Positions 51,319 to 59,543 of a stretch of 64,000 nt of DNA are shown here, piece after piece. A model generated the notes under the pieces. That model saw only the letters and a list, made by a program, of their open reading frames with translations. It did not search any database and was not told the DNA's origin. Both the position numbers and the translations under genes were made by a program. Every line of letters starts with the position of its first letter. The first letter of the stretch is position 1. Source of the stretch: Mucilaginibacter yixingensis (GTDB lineage: Bacteria > Bacteroidota > Bacteroidia > Sphingobacteriales > Sphingobacteriaceae); contig NZ_CP160205.1 of assembly GCF_041080815.1 (NCBI RefSeq), positions 4,216,001-4,280,000 on the forward strand, in the 5' to 3' direction.

Positions 51319-52629
51319 TTAGCTTACTATTTTACGACCAATGCTATTGTAGTAGAATCCGCAATCAATCATTTTTTGCAGATCATACAGATTTCTACCG
51401 TCAAAAATAACCTTGCTTTTCAGTAATTGAGCAATCTGATCAAAATCTGGGGTTCTAAATAATGACCACTCAGTAACTATCAGTAATGCGTCCGCATCTT
51501 GCAGAACGTCGTACTGGTTAGTGCCATAAGTTATTTTATCGCCTAACAGGGCTTTAACATTGTTCATACCCTCTGGGTCGAACGCAGAAACAGTGGCGCC
51601 TTCAGCTAATAATTCGTCAATAATATATAAAGCCGGTGCTTCACGGATATCGTCAGTTTCTGGCTTAAAGGCCAAACCCCACAGTGCAAAATGTTTGCCT
51701 TTCAGGTCACCGTTATAGTATGCTTTCAGTTTTTGAACCAACAACTTTTTCTGAATGGTATTAACATCCATTACTGCATTCAAAATCTTAAAATCGTATT
51801 TGTTGTCTTCGGCAGATTTAGCCAGCGCCTGCACGTCTTTAGGGAAACAGCTACCGCCGTAACCAATACCAGAGAACAGGAAGCGTTTGCCAATACGATC
51901 ATCAGAACCGATACCTTTACGTACCATATCCACATCAGCGCCAACCAGCTCACACAGGTTAGCAATCTCGTTCATGAAAGATATTTTGGTAGCCAGGAAA
52001 GAGTTGGCTGCATATTTGGTCAGCTCTGAAGAGCGCTCATCCATAAAGATGATTGGGTTACCCTGACGCACGTATGGGCCGTAAAGCTCGCCCATCAGTT
52101 TGCGGGCACGCTCATCTGTAGTGCCAATAACAACACGATCAGGTTTCATAAAATCGTCAACCGCAACACCTTCGCGTAAAAACTCAGGGTTTGATACCAC
52201 GGCAAACTCTACATTAGTATTAGCTTTTAATACAGCAGTAATTTTATCAGCAGTGCCTACCGGTACAGTAGATTTTGTTACCAGGATCTTGTATTCTTTT
52301 AACAACAGGGCAATGTCCTTCGCTGCGCCTAACACGTAGCTCAAATCGGCAGCACCATCACCACCCGGAGGGGTTGGTAAGGCCAGGAAAATAATTTGCG
52401 CATCAGCAATCGCTTCAGCCAGGTCTGTAGTAAAAGACAACCTGTTTTGTGCAATATTTCTGTGAAATAACAATTCGAGACCAGGCTCATAAATAGGAAG
52501 TTCACCACGTTTCATGGCTTCTACTTTTTTCACATTGATATCTACGCAGGTTACATGATTACCTGTTTCTGCCAAACAGGTACCAGTTACCAAGCCGACA
52601 TAACCAGTGCCAACTACAGCAATTTTCAT
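51319..52629 (-). CDS. ugd: UDP-glucose 6-dehydrogenase
   Basis: The 436-residue enzyme oxidises UDP-glucose to UDP-glucuronate with two NAD. The Rossmann motif GTGYVGLVTG (residues 7-16), ALPTPPGGDG, STVPVGTADK, the active-site Cys in GYGGSCFPKD (near 259), and the C-terminal WGLAFKPETDDIREAP segment identify the family. It is the first gene of a three-gene minus-strand operon; an A+T-rich 163-bp leader separates it from the S4 gene. UDP-glucuronate could feed capsular or LPS sugars made by the nearby glycosyltransferases. Confidence 0.95.
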   Translation of the reverse strand: MKIAVVGTGYVGLVTGTCLAETGNHVTCVDINVKKVEAMKRGELPIYEPGLELLFHRNIAQNRLSFTTDLAEAIADAQIIFLALPTPPGGDGAADLSYVLGAAKDIALLLKEYKILVTKSTVPVGTADKITAVLKANTNVEFAVVSNPEFLREGVAVDDFMKPDRVVIGTTDERARKLMGELYGPYVRQGNPIIFMDERSSELTKYAANSFLATKISFMNEIANLCELVGADVDMVRKGIGSDDRIGKRFLFSGIGYGGSCFPKDVQALAKSAEDNKYDFKILNAVMDVNTIQKKLLVQKLKAYYNGDLKGKHFALWGLAFKPETDDIREAPALYIIDELLAEGATVSAFDPEGMNNVKALLGDKITYGTNQYDVLQDADALLIVTEWSLFRTPDFDQIAQLLKSKVIFDGRNLYDLQKMIDCGFYYNSIGRKIVS

Positions 52630-52792
52630 AGCTTAACGATTTAAGTTTTTTTTTAGCGAATATAAATTTTTATTAACACAATTAGAGCCATAGCAAGTAT
52701 TTAATAACTTTTTTTTATCCAAAGCAGTTAATTACTGCAAATATATTAACTCTATATAGATTTATTATTTATCAGACCGAGGTGTTTTTCAG

Positions 52793-53194
52793 CTACTCTT
52801 TATCCTCAAAAAGGCCACCTTGCAGTTCATCAATCTCGCGTCTGTCGCGCTTGGTGGGCCGGCCGGCGCCACGATCACGTTTCAGCACCGGGGCGTTGAA
52901 CATCGATTTATAACCATAGGTATCCTCAACAGGGGTTTGATCTTCGTAAAAGTTAACGGCCGTTTTGGCATCTACACGATTTTCCAGCAAACCGGTTACC
53001 AATATTATCTTACGTTCAATGCCTTTAGATACCAGGTAAACCTCGCCAACTTTTACCTCATGCGATGGTTTTATGTTATTGCCATCCAACTTTACCCTGC
53101 CGGCCTTAACAGCATCTGCCGCCAATGTACGCGTTTTAAACATACGTATAGCCCACAGGTATTTATCTATTCTCAACTTATCTTTCTCGGGCAT
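52793..53194 (-). CDS. S4-domain RNA-binding protein (HslR-like)
   Basis: The 133-residue protein has an S4 domain at the N-terminus (RIDKYLWAIRMFKTRTLAADAVKAG, then GEVYLVSKG) and a basic tail (KRDRGAGRPTKRDRREID). HslR-type proteins bind 50S-peptidyl-tRNA complexes and rescue stalled ribosomes during heat shock. It is cytosolic. The ATG is 12 bases beyond the stop of the remnant gene upstream, suggesting the two were once co-transcribed. Confidence 0.85.
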   Translation of the reverse strand: MPEKDKLRIDKYLWAIRMFKTRTLAADAVKAGRVKLDGNNIKPSHEVKVGEVYLVSKGIERKIILVTGLLENRVDAKTAVNFYEDQTPVEDTYGYKSMFNAPVLKRDRGAGRPTKRDRREIDELQGGLFEDKE

Positions 53195-53205
53195 TGTTTT
53201 TACTT

Positions 53206-53368
53206 TTATTTAAATTTTTGCTTCAGACGATCAGCAAGCTCTTCTATTTCTATTTTTCCAGCCAGCAGAAGCGCGTATTAAGTTTTGACCTTTAAATAGC
53301 ACCCCAAGAGCATCGCCAACGGCAACACCCAATAATACATCTTTATAATAATTTCTTAAAGTTGTCAT
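53206..53368 (-). pseudogene. ADP-ribosylglycohydrolase remnant with internal deletion
   Basis: From ATG 53368 the minus strand encodes MTTLRNYYKDVLLGVAVG then DALGVLFKGQ, the N-terminal block of DraG/ADP-ribosylglycohydrolases (usually ...LLGVAVGDALGVPFE...). The frame then stops at a TGA after about 45 codons. In the next frame, the following bases read ALLLAGKIEIEELADRL and KQKFK before a stop at 53206, resembling the family's C-terminus. So the first ~25 and last ~22 codons remain and roughly 200 codons between them are missing, with a frame change. It lies directly upstream of the S4 gene. Family assignment is from motif memory. Confidence 0.65.
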
Positions 53369-53532
53369 TTAACTTTCTCGGTAGATAAATACCTATCAAG
53401 TACAATCAGCAGCTATCTTTTAACTGTAAATACAAATGTAAAACTAAATCAACCGACAGTTGACCCGCTCTCTTATTTAAATTATGGCAAACAAATTGCT
53501 TCAAATTCACTTAATTTGTCGAAAATTATTAA

Positions 53533-54354
53533 ATGATGCCTGCCGAATTAAAAAAATTGATCGAAGAAGCTTGGGAAGACCGTAACCTTCTTAGCCAGAA
53601 CGAATACATTACCGCTATTGAAACCGTAATTGACCGTCTTGACAAAGGCGAAATGCGCGTTGCCGAAGTAATTGCCAATCGCTGGCATGTGAATGACTGG
53701 ATAAAGAAAGCGGTTATCCTTTATTTCCCAACCCGCCCTATGGCAGAGGAAAAAGTTGGTCCGTTTGTGTTTCACGATAAAATGAAACTTAAAACCGATT
53801 ACAAAAAAACCGGCGTACGTGTAGTACCTCAAGCTGTGGCCCGTTATGGCGCCCACCTGGCAAAAGGTGTTATCCTGATGCCGTCATACGTTAATATCGG
53901 TGCGTTTGTTGACGAAGGTACCATGGTTGATACCTGGGCTACCGTAGGTTCATGTGCGCAGATTGGCAAACACGTTCACCTGAGCGGTGGTGTTGGTATC
54001 GGCGGTGTTTTGGAACCAGTGCAAGCTGCTCCGGTAATTATTGAAGATAACTGTTTCATCGGCTCACGCGCTATTGTTGTTGAAGGCGTGCACGTAGAGT
54101 CTGAAGCGGTATTAGGTGCAAACGTAGTATTAACTGCATCAACCAAAATTATTGACGTAACCGGCGAAACTCCTATCGAATACAAAGGTCGTGTACCGGC
54201 CCGCTCGGTAGTAATTCCTGGTTCATACACCAAAAAGTTCCCTGCTGGCGAGTTTCAGGTACCTTGTGCCCTGATTATTGGCAAACGTAAAGAATCAACC
54301 GATAAAAAGACATCGTTAAACGATGCGCTGCGTGATAACAACGTAGCGGTATAA
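53533..54354 (+). CDS. dapD: Tetrahydrodipicolinate N-succinyltransferase
   Basis: The 273-residue enzyme succinylates tetrahydrodipicolinate in lysine/meso-diaminopimelate synthesis. The N-terminal helical part (LKKLIEEAWEDRNLL) precedes left-handed beta-helix hexapeptides (VNIGAFVDEGTMVDTWATVG, LSGGVGIGGVLEP, FIGSRAIVVEGVHV). The acyl-CoA binding region and the C-terminus ALIIGKRKESTDKK are standard. Two adjacent ATG codons (53533, 53536) differ by one Met. It is monocistronic, divergent from the S4/remnant pair. Confidence 0.96.
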   Translation: MMPAELKKLIEEAWEDRNLLSQNEYITAIETVIDRLDKGEMRVAEVIANRWHVNDWIKKAVILYFPTRPMAEEKVGPFVFHDKMKLKTDYKKTGVRVVPQAVARYGAHLAKGVILMPSYVNIGAFVDEGTMVDTWATVGSCAQIGKHVHLSGGVGIGGVLEPVQAAPVIIEDNCFIGSRAIVVEGVHVESEAVLGANVVLTASTKIIDVTGETPIEYKGRVPARSVVIPGSYTKKFPAGEFQVPCALIIGKRKESTDKKTSLNDALRDNNVAV

Positions 54355-54378
54355 ATATTAACTCGTTATTGCGAGAGG

Positions 54379-54452
54379 AGCCTCACCTAAATCCTCTCCA
54401 GAGGAGGGGACTTCAACGTTCATTCTGCTTTGGAGACGGCCAGGGTGAGGCT
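54379..54452. repeat. Inverted repeat AGCCTCACC...GGTGAGGCT
   Basis: Nine-base outer arms enclose a smaller ATCCTCTCC-AGA-GGAGGGGA hairpin. It lies in the 124-bp gap between dapD and the GT4 gene. The TTATTGCGAGAGG just before it is reminiscent of family B ends. Confidence 0.6.
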
Positions 54453-54478
54453 TCATTGTAATTACCCTTTTAAGAGAT

Positions 54479-55582
54479 ATGAAAATAGGCTTTGACGCAA
54501 AACGGGCATTTCTGAACAATACCGGCCTTGGCAATTACAGTCGCTGGCTCATCACTTCGTTAGCATCGTTCTACCCCAATAATTCATATCATTTATACAC
54601 CACACGCAGTAGCGAGCGGACTCGGATATTTAATGTTTTTACCAACATCCACACCACCATCGCTCCAAACAAAACGTTCGCTGCTTACTGGCGTAGTCGG
54701 GGCATTATTAAAGATTTAAAGCGCGATGGTATCGATGTCTACCACGGCCTCAGTCATGAGTTACCTTCGGGTATCCATAAAACAGGCATTAAATCGGTAG
54801 TTACCGTGCACGATGTTATTGCACTGCGCTTCCCCCAATACTTCAGCGCCATCAATCGCTATATATATAATAGTAAGCTGAAGTATGCCTGCAGGGTGGC
54901 AGATAAAGTTGTAGCTATCAGTGAGCGTACTAAACAGGACCTGGTAGAGATGCTGCAGGTTGATGCTGGTAAGATCGCCGTCATCTATCAAAGCTGCGAT
55001 GCTTCTTTTAAAACAGAGTGTACCGCCGCGCAAAAGCAATCGGTAAAAGAGAAATACCAAATACCTGACAAATACATCCTGAGCGTGGGAACCATAGAGG
55101 AACGCAAAAACCTGCTGCTCCTCATCAATGCCCTGCCACAGGTTAAAGACATCCCACTGGTTGTCATCGGCAAACAGACTGACTATGCCGATAAAGTAAA
55201 AGCAGCCATCGCGCAGCATAACTTATCTAACCGGGTCATCTTTTTAGACCGGGTGGATTTTGCCGATTTACCTGCCATTTACCAACAGGCCCAGATATTT
55301 GTTTATCCATCGCGCTACGAGGGTTTCGGCATTCCTATTCTGGAGGCATTATGCTCGGGCACCCCCGTCATAGCCGCTACCGGCTCCTGCCTGGAAGAAG
55401 CAGGCGGACCGGACAGCCTGTATGTCGCTCCGGACGACGTAAACGGCCTTGCCGCCAAACTGATGATAATTTTAGGCGATGAAACCTTACGCCAAAAAAT
55501 GATTACCCGCGGAAAAGAATATTCGCGTAATTTTGATGACGATAAATTAGCCGCACAGATGATGGCGGTGTACCCCTCCTAA
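54479..55582 (+). CDS. GT4-type glycosyltransferase
   Basis: The 367-residue GT-B protein shows MKIGFDAKRAFLNNTGLGNY with the GLGNYSR nucleotide-sugar loop, VVTVHDVIALRFPQYF, VVAISERTKQDLVEM, SVGTIEERKN and the donor motif YPSRYEGFGIPILEALCSG (E-x7-E). It resembles the cluster GT4 at 27830 and probably acts on a surface glycan. The final codons (…YPS, stop) are within the left arm of a long inverted repeat, so its extreme C-terminus was shaped by that element. Confidence 0.88.
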   Translation: MKIGFDAKRAFLNNTGLGNYSRWLITSLASFYPNNSYHLYTTRSSERTRIFNVFTNIHTTIAPNKTFAAYWRSRGIIKDLKRDGIDVYHGLSHELPSGIHKTGIKSVVTVHDVIALRFPQYFSAINRYIYNSKLKYACRVADKVVAISERTKQDLVEMLQVDAGKIAVIYQSCDASFKTECTAAQKQSVKEKYQIPDKYILSVGTIEERKNLLLLINALPQVKDIPLVVIGKQTDYADKVKAAIAQHNLSNRVIFLDRVDFADLPAIYQQAQIFVYPSRYEGFGIPILEALCSGTPVIAATGSCLEEAGGPDSLYVAPDDVNGLAAKLMIILGDETLRQKMITRGKEYSRNFDDDKLAAQMMAVYPS

Positions 55583-55696
55583 CCTCCCCGAAGGGGAGGA
55601 ACTGAAACCAGGGGATTAATAGAATAAATAGCAAATTTTAAAAATGACCATTAAGTCCCTCTCCTTCGGAGAGGGGTTTGGGGAGAGGTTGGGGTA
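55572..55696. repeat. Long inverted repeat CCCCTCC...GGGGAGAGG spanning a stop codon
   Basis: The left arm (ACCCCTCCTAACCTCCCC, then GAAGGGGAGG) contains the stop of the GT4 gene, and the right arm (CCCTCTCCTTCGGAGAGGGG, then TTTGGGGAGAGGTTGGGGT) ends 2 bp before the tsaC ATG. Each arm also folds on itself (CTCCCCGAAGGGGAG; CTCTCCTTCGGAGAG with a UUCG-like loop). The two-hairpin design echoes the GTCAT families although the sequence differs. Confidence 0.8.
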
Positions 55697-55698
55697 AT

Positions 55699-56265
55699 AT
55701 GCTCAAAGACGAAGTAAACAAAGCACTCAAAGTAATACAGGACGGCGGTATCATCCTCTATCCTACCGATACCATCTGGGGCATTGGCTGCGATGCGACC
55801 AATACCGAAGCCATTAAAAAGATCTACGCCTTGAAACAGCGCGAAGAATCTAAAAGCATGATTATCCTGCTGGATACCGATAACAAGCTGCAAAGCTATG
55901 TCCAGGATGTACCGGAGATTGCTTATAACCTGATTGAATATGCCGAGAACCCGCTGACACTGGTTATGCCCGGCGCCAAAAACATATCGCCGGCCCTGAT
56001 CAGCTCCGATGGTAGCGTGGGTATGCGCGTAGCGAAGCACGATTTTTGTCAGCAGCTTATCCAGCGGTTGCGCAAACCGTTGGTATCAACCTCGGCTAAT
56101 ATTAGCGGCCAGCCATCACCGGCAAATTTCTCTGAGGTATCTGACGAAATCATCCAAGGCGTTGATTATGTGGTTGATCTGGAGCAACACGACACATCTG
56201 TAAAGAAGCCATCAACCATAATGCGCCTCAATCCTGATGGCGGATTTGAGTTTCTGCGTCGCTAA
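55699..56265 (+). CDS. tsaC: L-threonylcarbamoyladenylate synthase (Sua5/YciO/YrdC)
   Basis: The 188-residue enzyme makes threonylcarbamoyl-AMP for the t6A37 modification of ANN-decoding tRNAs. YPTDTIWGIGCDATN (near 20), KSMIILLDT, LTLVMPGAKNI, VGMRVAKHDFC and LVSTSANISGQP are family hallmarks; no Sua5 C-terminal extension is present, so it is the short TsaC form. ATG 55699 is preferred to an in-frame longer reading that comes from the preceding repeat. It is 2 bp behind that repeat; the CCA-adding gene follows. Confidence 0.94.
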   Translation: MLKDEVNKALKVIQDGGIILYPTDTIWGIGCDATNTEAIKKIYALKQREESKSMIILLDTDNKLQSYVQDVPEIAYNLIEYAENPLTLVMPGAKNISPALISSDGSVGMRVAKHDFCQQLIQRLRKPLVSTSANISGQPSPANFSEVSDEIIQGVDYVVDLEQHDTSVKKPSTIMRLNPDGGFEFLRR

Positions 56266-56279
56266 AAGGCTTTATTTTT

Positions 56280-56287
56280 TAACTTTG
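56280..56287 (+). promoter_or_regulatory. -7 box before the CCA-adding enzyme gene
   Basis: TAACTTTG matches TAnnTTTG, 44 bases upstream of the ATG at 56332. A spaced -33 element is not clear. Confidence 0.4.
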
Positions 56288-56331
56288 CACAAAGTTTGCA
56301 CCGTTTGAGTGTGTGCAAACGGCTGCTGAGA

Positions 56332-57744
56332 ATGAAACAACACCTGCAACATCCGGTATTTAAAGTGATTGCAAAAACTGCTGACGAGATGCAGTTGCAG
56401 GCTTACGCCATTGGTGGCTTTGTACGCGATATTTTCCTTAACCGTCCCTCAAAAGATATTGATATCGTGGTACTGGGCAACGGCATTCAGTTTGCCGAGG
56501 CCGTGGGGCGTGCACTCAAAGTAAAGGTGGCCGTATTCAAAAACTTCGGTACCGCGCAACTGAAATACCAGGATGTAGAGGTGGAGTTTGTAGGCGCCCG
56601 CAAAGAGTCATACCGCAGCGATTCACGCAAACCCATCGTAGAAGACGGCACCCTGGAAGAAGATCAACAACGTCGTGATTTTACCATCAACGCACTGGCT
56701 ATTGCCTTGCACGGCAGCCAATATGGTGAGCTGATTGATCCATTTAACGGAATGCAGCACTTGCACGAGGGTTTGATCAAAACCCCGCTTAATCCGGTCG
56801 AAACCTTTTCTGATGATCCACTGCGCATGATGCGGGCCGTACGTTTTGCATCGCAACTCAACTTCAAAGTGAATCAGGATGCTGTGGATGCTATTAAGAG
56901 CAATAAAGAGCGCATCAAAATTGTATCGCAAGAGCGCATTACCGATGAGCTGAATAAGATCATCCTCTCGCCAAAACCATCCATTGGTTTTAAATACCTG
57001 TTTGATACCGGCTTGCTGCACCTCATCTTCCCGCAGATGACGGCGCTTTATGGCGTTGATTATATTGACGGCAAGGGCCACAAAGATAATTTTTACCACA
57101 CCCTGCAGGTGTTGGACAACATTTGCGAAACCACAACTGATTTGTGGCTGCGCTGGGCCGCCATACTGCATGATATTGCCAAACCGGCCACCAAACGCTT
57201 TGAGGCCGGTCACGGGTGGACCTTTCACGGGCACGAAGATCGCGGAGCACGCATGGTGCCCAAAATCTTTGCGCAATTGAAGCTGCCACTAAATGATCGG
57301 ATGAAATTCGTTCAGAAACTGGTACAGCTACACCTGCGCCCCATTGTGCTGGCCCAGGATATTATTACAGACTCGGCCCTGCGCCGTTTATTGTTTGATG
57401 CCGGCGAGGATATAGAAGCACTGATGATGCTCTGTAAAGCCGACATCACCACCAAAAATGAATACAAAATAGCGCGCTATCGCAACAACTTTGAGCTGGT
57501 ACAGCAAAAGTTAAAAGACGTGGAAGACCGCGACCGCATACGCAACTGGCAACCGCCCGTTACAGGCACAGATATTATGGAAATATTTGGCTTGAAAGAG
57601 GGTCGCGAAGTAGGAATTATTAAAAGCCAGATCCGCGAAGCGATACTGGAAGGCGAGATTCCGAACACGCGCGAGGCCGCCATAGCTTTCACCATTCGCA
57701 AGGGCGAAGAAATTGGCTTGAAAGTTGTAACCGAAAAAAACTGA
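56332..57744 (+). CDS. cca: HD-domain CCA tRNA nucleotidyltransferase
   Basis: The 470-residue enzyme adds or repairs the CCA end of tRNA. The class II nucleotidyltransferase core shows AIGGFVRDIFL (near 27), KDIDIVVLG with catalytic Asp-x-Asp (near 43), and RRDFTINALAI (near 115). An HD phosphohydrolase domain follows (ILHDIAKP near 278), so it may also hydrolyse cyclic phosphates on damaged tRNA. Start: ATG 56332; a longer in-frame reading has no family residues. Its own promoter box lies in the gap behind tsaC. Confidence 0.93.
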   Translation: MKQHLQHPVFKVIAKTADEMQLQAYAIGGFVRDIFLNRPSKDIDIVVLGNGIQFAEAVGRALKVKVAVFKNFGTAQLKYQDVEVEFVGARKESYRSDSRKPIVEDGTLEEDQQRRDFTINALAIALHGSQYGELIDPFNGMQHLHEGLIKTPLNPVETFSDDPLRMMRAVRFASQLNFKVNQDAVDAIKSNKERIKIVSQERITDELNKIILSPKPSIGFKYLFDTGLLHLIFPQMTALYGVDYIDGKGHKDNFYHTLQVLDNICETTTDLWLRWAAILHDIAKPATKRFEAGHGWTFHGHEDRGARMVPKIFAQLKLPLNDRMKFVQKLVQLHLRPIVLAQDIITDSALRRLLFDAGEDIEALMMLCKADITTKNEYKIARYRNNFELVQQKLKDVEDRDRIRNWQPPVTGTDIMEIFGLKEGREVGIIKSQIREAILEGEIPNTREAAIAFTIRKGEEIGLKVVTEKN

Positions 57745-57755
57745 ATTTAAAATAT

Positions 57756-57763
57756 TATTTTTG
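57756..57763 (+). promoter_or_regulatory. -7 box before the PRiA4_ORF3-family gene
   Basis: TATTTTTG matches TAnnTTTG, 22 bases before the ATG at 57786, in the 41-bp gap after cca. Confidence 0.4.
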
Positions 57764-57785
57764 ACTAAAATCTACCGTATAAACA

Positions 57786-58445
57786 ATGGCTATATACAAG
57801 TTCAGGGTAACGTTTGAAGACTACGACGATGTAGTGAGAGAGATTGACATTAAGTCAAATCAAACTTTTTTAGATCTGCACAAAATCATTCAGCAGTCTA
57901 CCGGCTACAACGCGGAGTTACCCTCTTCATTTTATGTTAGCAACGATCAATGGACTAAAGGAGAGGAAATTACTTACCTCCCTAATCAAAAACGTATTGA
58001 CCGTGGAATTGCACTGATGGAAAAAGTAAAGCTGAGCAGCTTTATTGATGATCCGCATCAGAAATTCTATTACACTTATAACTTTGACCGTCCATATGAT
58101 TTCCATGTGGAGCTGATCAAGATACTGGACGACGCTCCTGGCGTTACTTACCCCATCATTGCTAAAAGCACCGGCGAAGCGCCGCGTCAGCTAACTGCTG
58201 CCAGCTTTAACCCAACTACGGCACCGGCAGACAACGAAGACTTTGACTTCCTGAACGAAATGGAGTACGCGCCTGAGGATGCTGAAGATTTTGATGAACT
58301 GCGTGATGACAGTGAAAGCGCAAGCAGCGGAAGCAGTGACGAAGAAGAGGAAGAAGATAACGACGATATGGACGAGTTCTCTGACAATGAGAATTATGAC
58401 GATGAAGACCATGGTGGTGGTCGTGGTCGTCATGACGATTATTAA
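57786..58445 (+). CDS. PRiA4_ORF3 / IS1096-passenger (TnpR-like) family protein with acidic tail
   Basis: The 219-residue protein has a PRiA4_ORF3-type domain in its first 135 residues (IYKFRVTFEDYDDVVREIDI, FLDLHKIIQQ, KFYYTYNFDRPYDFHVELIKI), a family named after a passenger gene of IS1096 and a plasmid ORF. No transposase or inverted repeats adjoin it, so it is a resident gene in Bacteroidota. The last 75 residues are almost entirely Asp, Glu, Ser and Asn, ending in a Gly/Arg/His-rich stub (HGGGRGRHDDY). The tail could mimic nucleic acid or bind cations; function unknown. Confidence 0.8.
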   Translation: MAIYKFRVTFEDYDDVVREIDIKSNQTFLDLHKIIQQSTGYNAELPSSFYVSNDQWTKGEEITYLPNQKRIDRGIALMEKVKLSSFIDDPHQKFYYTYNFDRPYDFHVELIKILDDAPGVTYPIIAKSTGEAPRQLTAASFNPTTAPADNEDFDFLNEMEYAPEDAEDFDELRDDSESASSGSSDEEEEEDNDDMDEFSDNENYDDEDHGGGRGRHDDY

Positions 58446-58470
58446 GTCCAGAATTAATTAGATAGGCTAG

Positions 58471-58493
58471 GCCTGCATCTTATACTTGCAGGC
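58471..58493. other. Hairpin GCCTGCA-n9-TGCAGGC
   Basis: Seven-bp perfect stem, 25 bp behind the acidic-tail gene. There is no T tract, so a weak or factor-dependent transcript end is possible. Confidence 0.4.
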
Positions 58494-58510
58494 AACTAAA
58501 AATAATGATT

Positions 58511-58599
58511 GTCATCCCGAATGAAAGTGAGGGATCTTTTCGAACTCGCATCCCATTTGATCGCTCCGAAAAGATCTCTCCCCTTTTAGTCGAGGTGAC
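58511..58599. repeat. GTCAT...GTGAC palindromic repeat (family D)
   Basis: Starts GTCATCCCGAATGAAAG and ends TTAGTCGAGGTGAC, with inner arms GGGATCTTTTCG and CGAAAAGATCTCTCC. It lies before miaA. Same terminal motif as families A and B, different interior. Confidence 0.75.
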
Positions 58600-58634
58600 A
58601 TTTTTTTTGTGTGTTTAACGATTAACTCAGCTCT

Positions 58635-59543
58635 ATGAACAACAATACCAAAACCCTCATTGCTGTTGTTGGCCCCACGGCCAGCGGCAAAACGGCCGTT
58701 GGCATTGAGTTGGCAAAAGCGCTGAATACAGTTATTATTTCGGCCGATTCAAGGCAGTTTTATCGCGAAATGGCTATTGGAACCGCCAAGCCTACACCCG
58801 CAGAACTGGCACAGGCCAAACACTACTTTGTAGACTCGCACTCCATTCACGACAACTTCAATGTGGGTGGATTTGAACAGGAGGGCCTCCAATTATTAAA
58901 TGAGCTGTTTAAAACACACGATGTAGTAGTTATGGTGGGCGGCTCCGGCCTCTACGTCAAAGCCATCACCGAAGGCTTTGATGATCTTCCCGCAACTGAT
59001 CCGGCTATTCGCGAACGTCTTAATGCTGAATTAGCAGACCATGGCATAAGCTACCTACAGGAAAAATTAAAAGCAGCTGACCCTGTGTATTACGAGCAGG
59101 TTGATCTGAATAACCCCCAACGCATCATCCGCGCACTGGAAGTTTACGAGGCCACAGGGCAACCGTTCTCATCATTCCGTAAATCGGCACAGAAAAAAAG
59201 AGATTTTGAAGTATTGAAGCTGGGCGTAAGTATGCCCCGCGAAGTACTCTATAACCGCATTAACCTGCGGGTTGATGAAATGGCAAAACAAGGATTAGTG
59301 GATGAAGTGAGAGCTTTACTTCCATATCGCCACCTCAATGCGCTGCAAACCGTAGGTTATACCGAGATTTTTGATTACCTGGATGGCACAACCGATCTGC
59401 CCACCGCTATAGAACTTATTAAACAAAACACCCGCCGATTTGCCAAACGACAAATGACCTGGTTTAACCGCGATAAAGAAGTGATCTGGCTTGCGCCTGA
59501 TGAATTTTTGCCAGAGGTTAAAAAGCGTTATCCTCGCCTTTAA
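58635..59543 (+). CDS. miaA: tRNA dimethylallyltransferase
   Basis: MiaA adds a dimethylallyl group to A37 of tRNAs reading UNN codons. The 302-residue protein shows Walker A-like VGPTASGKTAVG (near 11-22), SADSRQFYREMAIGTAKP (near 37-54), GGSGLYVKAI, DLNNPQRIIRALEV and the QNTRRFAKRQMTWF C-terminal tRNA-binding motif. The length is normal. Its last 26 bases overlap the convergent sugar-transferase gene. Confidence 0.96.
   Translation: MNNNTKTLIAVVGPTASGKTAVGIELAKALNTVIISADSRQFYREMAIGTAKPTPAELAQAKHYFVDSHSIHDNFNVGGFEQEGLQLLNELFKTHDVVVMVGGSGLYVKAITEGFDDLPATDPAIRERLNAELADHGISYLQEKLKAADPVYYEQVDLNNPQRIIRALEVYEATGQPFSSFRKSAQKKRDFEVLKLGVSMPREVLYNRINLRVDEMAKQGLVDEVRALLPYRHLNALQTVGYTEIFDYLDGTTDLPTAIELIKQNTRRFAKRQMTWFNRDKEVIWLAPDEFLPEVKKRYPRL

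Noticed and set aside
58187..58433. Minus-strand Ser/Leu- or Ile/Val-rich frames opposite the acidic tail
   Set aside because: These are the complement of a GAN-rich low-complexity coding region and have no independent support.
2300..58599. Dispersed palindromes as a CRISPR array
   Set aside because: Copies are kilobases apart, with self-complementary arms and no regular spacers; no cas gene is present.
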